From contig JAHELW010000010.1 of the NCBI GenBank assembly GCA_024643985.1, positions 1 to 34,036 on the forward strand: a stretch of 34,036 nt of DNA. Direction: 5' to 3'. The notes beneath the pieces are model-generated. The model searched no databases and was not told where the DNA came from. It was given only the letters and a program-made list of their open reading frames with translations. Positions 23,823-30,386 of the stretch are shown here, piece after piece. Position numbers and translations under genes: made by a program. Origin of the DNA: Myxococcales bacterium (GTDB lineage: Bacteria > Myxococcota_A > Polyangia > Polyangiales > Houyiibacteriaceae). Position 1 is the first letter of the stretch. Every line of letters starts with the position of its first letter.

Positions 23823-26800
23823 GTGCGAAATTTCCTTGTCGGCCGACTCGCCATCGCGTGTCTGACGCTCGCAGCAGTCTCCGGATGGTCGGGGGAAGCC
23901 AGCGCGAGCCACTTTCGCCATGGCACAATCAACTGGCGAACACCCGACCCGGACGACTTCCCACTGCGCGTCGAGTTCACCGTCACGACCAGCTGGCGGA
24001 GCAGCTTCGTCGGGTCGACCAATTTGGACTTCGGAGACGGCACGCTGAACGGCTCCGTGCTCGGCACCACGATCGGTACCGGCGTCGACAACAACGGCAA
24101 CGCCTACACGACGACGCAGTACGTGGTCACTCACGACTATGCGACCGAAGGCGAGTACACCGCGTTCTTCGCTTCCTGTTGTCGCGTTGCTGGGCTCGTC
24201 AACGGCTCCGAGCAGAATTTCCGCGTAGAGACGACGGTCGGCCTTGGTGATGGAAACACCGCACCACTCGCGACTGCATCAACCGCGATTCTCCAACTCG
24301 AGCGGGGTGCGGTTCGCACGCACGACTTGGTGATGTTTGACGCCGACAGCGATCCGGTCAGCTGCCGTTTCGCCACCGCGGCCGAGTCGGGTCTCAACCC
24401 GGGAGATGAGATTCCGGCTGTCCCGGCCGACGGCGAACAACCCACCACCAGCACTCCGTCCGCAAATCAGTGCCGCATCACTTGGGACCTCACGAACGCC
24501 GTGGGTGGGCAGCAGTACGTGCTCCACGTCGTGCTCGAATCGACGCACGGGAGCCCTTCGATTCAGAGCAAGACCGCACTCGACCTGCTCGTCGAAATCA
24601 CCTCGGAGCCGATCCCCGCGTGCCCGGGAGGGGGCGTCTACTCGATTCCCGTGAGCACTCCGTTCAGCCGGGTGCTAAGCGCCTCCGACCCCGGCAACGA
24701 TCTGACGCTCAGCGCGATCGGACAGCCCTCCGGGTCGACTTTCGCGCCCGGTCTGGGGACGACGGCTCCAAGCCCATTGAGCACCACGTTCGACTGGACG
24801 CCCGGCGTTTCGTTCAGCGGAACGACACAGTTCATGCAGGTCAACTTCACCAATCCGCAAAACGTCACCGGCACCTGCGCGCTCGTCCTCTTCGTCGAGC
24901 CGATCTGCGGCAACGGTGACCGCGAAGTGGGCGAGGCATGTGACGACGGAAACAACCTTCCCGGCGATGGCTGCAACCCGATGTGTCTTCTCGAGCTCAC
25001 CGAGATCTGCAACAGCGACGGCGAGTGCGAGAGCGGCGTCTGCGACCTCACCGAAACGACACCAGTCTGCGAGCCTGCCGACGTCTGCGGCAACAGCAAA
25101 GTCGAGACGGGAGAGGGCTGCGACGATGGCGGGATCACCGCGGGAGATGGCTGCAACGCCGTTTGCCTCGTGGAAGACGGCTCCGAATGCGGAGCCAGCG
25201 CCGATTGCGAAAGCGGGGTCTGCGACCCGAACGAGGCACCACCCGTGTGCGAGCCGGCGGACACGTGCGGCAACGGGACCGTGGAATCCGGAGAGACCTG
25301 CGATGACGGCAACGCGTCGGCGGGCGATGGTTGCAACAGCAGCTGCTTCAAGGAGCTCGGGGCGGCCTGCAGCGCGAGCGCGGAGTGTGCGAGCACCGTC
25401 TGCGACACGGTCGGCAGCAATACCTGTGAACCTGCCGACACGTGCGGAAACGGCGTCGTAGAGCTGGGCGAGGTCTGCGACGACGGCGGCACTGCAACCG
25501 GCGACGGCTGCGACGCGAGCTGCCTCCTCGAGGTGGGCTCCGCGTGCACGTTGGGCGCCCAATGCGCCACGGGGCTCTGCGATGCTGGCGGCCTCGGCTG
25601 CGTCGTCTGCTTCGACGATCAGGCGGGGACGGCCGTCGATTCGGGGTGCGGAGGCGTGGCGCCGTACTGTGACGCGAGCGGCGTCTTCCCGCTGTGCGTA
25701 GCCGGCTGCGCCGATGACGGCGCCGGCGCAACCGATATCAACTGCTCTGGCAGCGACAACGCCTGCGATGAGAGCGGCACGAATCCGGTCTGCGTCGACT
25801 GCACGGAAACAGCCGACTGCGCGGTCGGTGACGCGTGCAACGTCGCAACCAACGCCTGCGTAGAAGGCTGCTTCGATGACACCGACTGTCGTACGCCGGG
25901 ACTTGCCGTCTGCGACACGTCGAGCTCCACGCCCGGTGCCTGCGTGACTTGCATCAACGACCAGGTCGGCGCCGTCTCCGACGAGGGATGCATCGATGCC
26001 GGTCTCCCCGTGTGCAACGGCGCGCCGGGTGAGGCGGGAACCACCTGTTCCTTCTGCATCGACGACATGAGCGGTCTCTCGATGGACACGGGCTGTACGA
26101 GCTCCGGGATGGCGCTTTGCGACACCTCGGTGCCCGGCGGCGCCTGCGTCGAGTGCCTTTTCGATGACGACTGTCCGGGGCTTCAGGTCTGCACCGTGGA
26201 TCAAGAGTGCGACTACCCAGATACCGATGGGGACGGCCTCAACGACGTCATCGACGTCGACGATGACGGCGACGGGATCCTCGACGTCGACGAGGGCGGC
26301 GGTACGGACTGGTCGCTCGACGGCGATGGCGACGGCGTTCCCGACTACGCTGACCCGGATGCCGTGAGCTGCACCGACGGAGATGGCGACGGCATTTGCG
26401 ACACGCTTCCAGTCGAAGTCGATTCCGACGGCGACGGCGTGCCGAACCACCGCGACCTCGACAGCGACGGCGATGGTCTTCCGGATACCACCGAAGCAAA
26501 CGACGCGAACGGCGACGGCATCGCGGACGTGGCCCCGGTTGGAAACGATGCCGATGGTGATGGCCTCGATGACGCATTTGATGCGGATTGCGCCGGCATG
26601 CCTCTCGGGTGCGCCGCGGATGGAGTCGTAGCGGCCGAGCCCGACCGCGACGCCGACGGCGCTCCTGACTACCTCGATGCCGATAGCGACAACGATGGTC
26701 TTCTCGACCGCGTCGAGGGCTTCGACGGCAACGCCGATGGCGTTCCCGAGGTCATCCCGAGCGGCATTGACGCGGATGGCGACGGCGTCGACGACGCCTT

Positions 26801-28916
26801 CGACGTCGACCAAGGAGGGATCGGCCCGACCGGTCAGGATCAGGACTCCGATGGGCTACCCGACTACATCGATCAAGACAGTGACGGCGACGGTATCGCC
26901 GACCGCGCTGAATGCGAGAACCCGACGAGCTGTCCGGACACCGATGGCGACGGCACTCCCGACGTGCTCGACGTCGACTCGGACGGCAACGGAGTGCCCG
27001 ACTCGATCGAAGGTCACGATGGTGACGCGGATGGCCAGCCGGATTTCCCACCGCTTGGAGTGGATGCGGACGGGGACGGCCTCGATGACGCCTACGACCC
27101 GGACATGGCTGGCGGCGTTCCAGCGACGCTGCCCGACCTCGACGCGGACGGCACGCCCGACTTCCGAGACCCAGACGACGACGGGGATGGGATCGTATCC
27201 GATTTCGAGTGCACCGATTGGCCGGGCGATTGCCCTGACGGGGATGGCGACGGTGTACCCGACTACCTCGACCCGGATGACACACCCGTCGACACGGATG
27301 GCGACGGCATACCCGACCTCATCGAGTGCGATGGCGATATCGCGAGTTGCGGCGACAGCGATGGCGACGGCGACGCCGACTACATGGACGCGGACGATGA
27401 CGACGACGGGATTCCCACGGCAACGGAGTGCGCGGTTCGCCTCGACGCCTGTGATACGGACGGTGACGGCCTTCCCGACCATCGTGACACCGATAGCGAT
27501 GGCGACGGAATCGAAGACGCCCTGGAATGCAGCGCGGTGGTCTGTGAAGACAGCGATGGTGACGGCGCTCCGGACTATGTCGACCTCGACGCTGACGGCG
27601 ACGGGCTTCCGGACGTCGTGGAGGGTCACGACGCCGACATGGACGGCGTGCCTGATTCGACACCGCTTGGAACCGATACCGACGGCGATGGCCTCGACGA
27701 CGCGTTCGATCCCGACGACGGAGGGACGGCGGCGCCCGCTGGAGACACGGATGGCGACTCCGTGCCGGACTTCCAAGACCCGGACGATGACGGCGACGGC
27801 ATCGACACGGTGTTCGAGTGCGGCGATCCGGGCGCCGGTTGTCCCGACGGCGACGGCGACCTGGTGCCAGACGCCCTCGACCCGGACACCACGCTCAATG
27901 ACACCGATGGCGACGGAATCCCCGACGTCGTCGAATGCCCGCCGCCGGGCGATCCGGTTTCCGATCCGTTTGGTTGTCCCGATACCGACGACGATGGGTC
28001 GCCCGACTTCAACGACTCCGACGATGACGGCGACGGGATCGACACAGCTGCTGAAAACTATGATGGCGACAACGATCCCACCGACCAAGATTCGGATCGT
28101 GACGGCACGCCGGACTACCTCGACACCGACGACGACGGCGACGGTCTTCTGACTTCGGACGAATGCCCGGACGCTGGAGCCGGATGCAACGACAGCGACG
28201 GCGACGGACGGCCAGACTACCTCGGCGTGTGCGGGGACGACTTCGTCAGCGTCATCGACATCAGTACCGGCTGGGAGGAGTGCGATGACGGGAACGCGGT
28301 CGAAGGAGACGGCTGCGACGCGAGCTGTCGCCGAGAAACCGACGTGCCCGACAGCGACGGGGACGGGATCCCGGACGACGTCGAGTGTCCTGCGCCAGGC
28401 AGCCCGCTTCAGCCGAGCACCTGTCCGGACACCGATGGCGACGGCGATCCCGACTTCGACGATGCGGACGACGATGGTGACGGTATCGATACCGTCGACG
28501 AAAGCCCGGATGGGGACTCCGATCCGACGGATGACGATACCGACGGGGACGGTGTGCCGAACTATCTCGACGAGGACGACGACGGCGATGGGATTGACAC
28601 CGCTGACGAGGTCGCGTTGTCGAGTGAGCTCGAAAACGACGACGTCGATGGGGACGGCCTTCCAAACTGGCTCGACACCGACAGCGACGGCGACGGGATC
28701 GACGATTCCGACGAAGCCGACCTAGACGAAAACATGAACGGCGTTCCCGACTACCTCGAGGACGCAGACGAGGTCGGACTCTATGACGGCCTCTACATCT
28801 CTGGCGGGCGCGCTGCCGGTTGTCGCGTGGGGGCGATGACACCGGATGCGTCCGTCCACGTTCTTCTTCTGATGCTTGCCTTGTGCTTTGGGATTCGCCG
28901 CTGCCGGCGCAATTAG
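23823..28916 (+). CDS. giant secreted Cys-rich and Asp-rich repeat protein with MYXO-CTERM-like tail
   Basis: GTG 23823 follows GGGGG by about 7 bases and gives 1697 residues. A signal peptide ends near GEASA (about residue 30). Next is an N-terminal domain of about 320 residues starting SHFRHGTINW, partly PKD/Ig-like. Four DUF4215 repeats (CGNG..E.GE.CDDGN...GDGC) cover about 362-570. Cys-rich modules follow to about 795. About 47 Asp-rich calcium-binding-type repeats such as DTDGDGIPDY run from about 796 to 1650. Another DUF4215 copy sits inside that array at about 1470-1504. The tail has Gly-Cys (about 1667), a hydrophobic span and IRRCRRN, a MYXO-CTERM-like signal. It is likely a calcium-stiffened surface stalk or adhesin; the ligand is unknown. 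The long frames on other strands here are composition artefacts. Confidence 0.85.
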   Translation: MRNFLVGRLAIACLTLAAVSGWSGEASASHFRHGTINWRTPDPDDFPLRVEFTVTTSWRSSFVGSTNLDFGDGTLNGSVLGTTIGTGVDNNGNAYTTTQYVVTHDYATEGEYTAFFASCCRVAGLVNGSEQNFRVETTVGLGDGNTAPLATASTAILQLERGAVRTHDLVMFDADSDPVSCRFATAAESGLNPGDEIPAVPADGEQPTTSTPSANQCRITWDLTNAVGGQQYVLHVVLESTHGSPSIQSKTALDLLVEITSEPIPACPGGGVYSIPVSTPFSRVLSASDPGNDLTLSAIGQPSGSTFAPGLGTTAPSPLSTTFDWTPGVSFSGTTQFMQVNFTNPQNVTGTCALVLFVEPICGNGDREVGEACDDGNNLPGDGCNPMCLLELTEICNSDGECESGVCDLTETTPVCEPADVCGNSKVETGEGCDDGGITAGDGCNAVCLVEDGSECGASADCESGVCDPNEAPPVCEPADTCGNGTVESGETCDDGNASAGDGCNSSCFKELGAACSASAECASTVCDTVGSNTCEPADTCGNGVVELGEVCDDGGTATGDGCDASCLLEVGSACTLGAQCATGLCDAGGLGCVVCFDDQAGTAVDSGCGGVAPYCDASGVFPLCVAGCADDGAGATDINCSGSDNACDESGTNPVCVDCTETADCAVGDACNVATNACVEGCFDDTDCRTPGLAVCDTSSSTPGACVTCINDQVGAVSDEGCIDAGLPVCNGAPGEAGTTCSFCIDDMSGLSMDTGCTSSGMALCDTSVPGGACVECLFDDDCPGLQVCTVDQECDYPDTDGDGLNDVIDVDDDGDGILDVDEGGGTDWSLDGDGDGVPDYADPDAVSCTDGDGDGICDTLPVEVDSDGDGVPNHRDLDSDGDGLPDTTEANDANGDGIADVAPVGNDADGDGLDDAFDADCAGMPLGCAADGVVAAEPDRDADGAPDYLDADSDNDGLLDRVEGFDGNADGVPEVIPSGIDADGDGVDDAFDVDQGGIGPTGQDQDSDGLPDYIDQDSDGDGIADRAECENPTSCPDTDGDGTPDVLDVDSDGNGVPDSIEGHDGDADGQPDFPPLGVDADGDGLDDAYDPDMAGGVPATLPDLDADGTPDFRDPDDDGDGIVSDFECTDWPGDCPDGDGDGVPDYLDPDDTPVDTDGDGIPDLIECDGDIASCGDSDGDGDADYMDADDDDDGIPTATECAVRLDACDTDGDGLPDHRDTDSDGDGIEDALECSAVVCEDSDGDGAPDYVDLDADGDGLPDVVEGHDADMDGVPDSTPLGTDTDGDGLDDAFDPDDGGTAAPAGDTDGDSVPDFQDPDDDGDGIDTVFECGDPGAGCPDGDGDLVPDALDPDTTLNDTDGDGIPDVVECPPPGDPVSDPFGCPDTDDDGSPDFNDSDDDGDGIDTAAENYDGDNDPTDQDSDRDGTPDYLDTDDDGDGLLTSDECPDAGAGCNDSDGDGRPDYLGVCGDDFVSVIDISTGWEECDDGNAVEGDGCDASCRRETDVPDSDGDGIPDDVECPAPGSPLQPSTCPDTDGDGDPDFDDADDDGDGIDTVDESPDGDSDPTDDDTDGDGVPNYLDEDDDGDGIDTADEVALSSELENDDVDGDGLPNWLDTDSDGDGIDDSDEADLDENMNGVPDYLEDADEVGLYDGLYISGGRAAGCRVGAMTPDASVHVLLLMLALCFGIRRCRRN
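24906..25532 (+). repeat. four tandem DUF4215 (Myxococcus Cys-rich) repeats
   Basis: The coding sequence has four copies of CGNG/CGNS-x-VE-x-GE-x-CDDG-x5-GDGC-x3-C, each separated by a spacer with the pattern GxxCxxxxxCxxxxCD. Each unit is 140-190 bases at the DNA level and diverged at third codon positions, so the duplications are old. Confidence 0.85.
26215..28760 (+). repeat. Asp-rich thrombospondin-type-3-like repeat array in the giant protein
   Basis: About 2.5 kb of coding DNA consists of GAC/GAT-rich units encoding DxDGDGxPDxxD. I counted about 47 units by eye. Units are not identical at the DNA level, since GAC/GAT and GGC/GGG vary, so this is not a young tandem duplication. Two higher-order modules alternate, as described in the findings. 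Each Asp ladder is expected to bind Ca2+ outside the cell. Confidence 0.85.
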
Positions 28917-28938
28917 CGGTTGAAGCTTGCTTGCAGTG

Positions 28939-28980
28939 CGCCGGGTGGATTTGCTGGTCCACCCGGCGTTTCTTTTTTCC
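28939..28980 (+). terminator. intrinsic (Rho-independent) terminator after the giant repeat protein
   Basis: A perfect 11-bp GC-rich stem pairs CGCCGGGTGGA (28939-28949) with TCCACCCGGCG (28958-28968). The loop has 8 bases and the tail TTTCTTTTTT follows directly. It lies 22 bases after the stop at 28916 and just before the 3' end of the convergent lipoprotein gene at 28981. The T-tract is only on the plus side, so it is one-directional. Confidence 0.92.
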
Positions 28981-30279
28981 TCAGAAGGGAGGCTCGAAGT
29001 CCTCTTCCGGCGTCTCTTGCTGCGAAGCGCCGCCGTCTGAGGCTCCAAGGGCAATGACCGCGGGTAGAACCGCCAGCGCCCCGAGCGTCACCAGGGTCGA
29101 CTTGTGCGACGAGGCCGTATTCGAGGTGAAGAGAAGCCCATCGGGTTCGCTTCGCACGACCCAACCCGTTGGGTATCCGGCGACAGGCAGAAAGAACCGA
29201 GCCAGCAGTGCGGCTACGGGCGGTCCGCCGGCGGCGAGAACCTCATCCACGATCGCATGCATCTCCCGCGTCATCTCGGCGGAGAAATAGGTGAGCCCGT
29301 TCCCGACTTGGGGGAGCTCCGCAAACGCTTGCGTGAAATCCGGGTCGCCGCGGACCCCGTCCCCTCCGTCGAGGCAACGCCTGAGGAACGCGGGCGAGCT
29401 GACGACGTAGAGCCGACCGGTTGCGAGCTCCTTGACCAGCGCAGGCTCGTACGCATTCCACGGGGGCGGCAGCCGCACTGCGGGACTTACGACGATCCAA
29501 TCTTTCGTGCGCGAAGACCGAATGAAGGGGTCCGAGCTCGCGCGTTCGATGATCGCGTCTGCGAGCAGCCCCATTCCGTCGACGCGAAACAAGAAATCGG
29601 TGAACGGGAACGTCACCGACTCGCCGGGAAACCAAAGATTGCGGCTTCCGTCGAGTGCCAAGATCAGCGCGGCGGTGACATCAGCCCGCTCGACGAGCTG
29701 GCGAAGGGTGACGTCGAGCTCGAGAAACCGCTGGTCGAGCGCCTCGTCCAGCGCTTCCGGCGTGATGCCAACCCCTACCTCTCCGAGCGCGCGAACGACA
29801 TCGAGGAGTGCGCCGAGGTCGATCTGCTGTTCCCAGATCATGTCCACACCGGCAGGCGCCACGTCGAGCGTGCTGAATCCCGCTGGCTCGCCACCGAACA
29901 CGCGCAGCAGGCCTGCCCGCGCGCCGAGGTGATGGATGAACGTCCGATTGTGGTACAGCTCTTCGCCGCGTTCGAACGAGCTCATGCCGACCGCTTTCAC
30001 CATGTCGAGACCCAGGATGCGAACGAGCGCGGTGGCGCTGAGCGTCCTCACACCTCGCGCAGGCGAGATCTCGGGGTGGTCTCGGAGCAGCGTGAGCATG
30101 AAGTCTGCTGCGCGCGCCGCGTCACCGTCGATGTCGGCGTACGCATAGACCGTTCCCCCGAGGTGAAGCTGCGCCGTCACAGCATCGAAGTACGGTGACT
30201 TCGAAGGCGCCATCGGGACGCCGCCGCGCGCGCAACCCGCGAGAAGAACCAGAAAAGCGACGCTCAACGACTGCCTCAT
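28981..30279 (-). CDS. lipoprotein of unknown function with C-terminal hydrophobic segment
   Basis: ATG 30279 gives 432 residues with a clear signal and lipobox LLAGC. It is the only start giving a well-placed leader; an in-frame start at 30306 adds CARG before it. I do not recognise the family. The body is mixed alpha/beta, with TVYAYADIDGDAARAADFML and segments such as FRVDGMGLLADAII and LATGRLYVVSS. The overall style is like large unknown lipoproteins of Myxococcota. About 35 residues from the C-terminus is a hydrophobic stretch (TLGALAVLPAVIALGA), then an acidic tail EEDFEPPF. An N-terminal lipid plus a C-terminal helix would be an unusual two-point anchoring. A small hairpin (GGTGC/GCACC, 30283-30299) places AGAGG in its loop just before the ATG. 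Confidence 0.72.
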   Translation of the reverse strand: MRQSLSVAFLVLLAGCARGGVPMAPSKSPYFDAVTAQLHLGGTVYAYADIDGDAARAADFMLTLLRDHPEISPARGVRTLSATALVRILGLDMVKAVGMSSFERGEELYHNRTFIHHLGARAGLLRVFGGEPAGFSTLDVAPAGVDMIWEQQIDLGALLDVVRALGEVGVGITPEALDEALDQRFLELDVTLRQLVERADVTAALILALDGSRNLWFPGESVTFPFTDFLFRVDGMGLLADAIIERASSDPFIRSSRTKDWIVVSPAVRLPPPWNAYEPALVKELATGRLYVVSSPAFLRRCLDGGDGVRGDPDFTQAFAELPQVGNGLTYFSAEMTREMHAIVDEVLAAGGPPVAALLARFFLPVAGYPTGWVVRSEPDGLLFTSNTASSHKSTLVTLGALAVLPAVIALGASDGGASQQETPEEDFEPPF

Positions 30280-30386
30280 GGCGGTGCCTCTGGCGCACCT
30301 TAGCACTGCTTTTGCGGCCAGCGTTTGGTTTTGGTGCGGGAAAGGCTATGGTCTGCGCCGTCTTCTTTGGCGTAGCGAGGTGACCC

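Noticed and set aside
24675-26813. A 712-codon open frame on the minus strand inside the giant repeat gene
   Set aside because: The plus-strand repeats have strong periodic GAC/GGC codons, which keep other frames open. Its translation is low-complexity Val/Ala/Asp-rich text with no domain, signal or ribosome-binding site.
26677-28152. A 491-codon plus-strand frame overlapping the Asp-rich array in another phase
   Set aside because: It is a shifted reading of the same repeat DNA, giving Thr/Met/Ala-rich text. It has no independent start signal.
26215-28760. Possible CRISPR or minisatellite array
   Set aside because: The repeat spacing follows codons and encodes a calcium-binding ladder. Units vary in length and sequence and there are no constant repeats with unique spacers.
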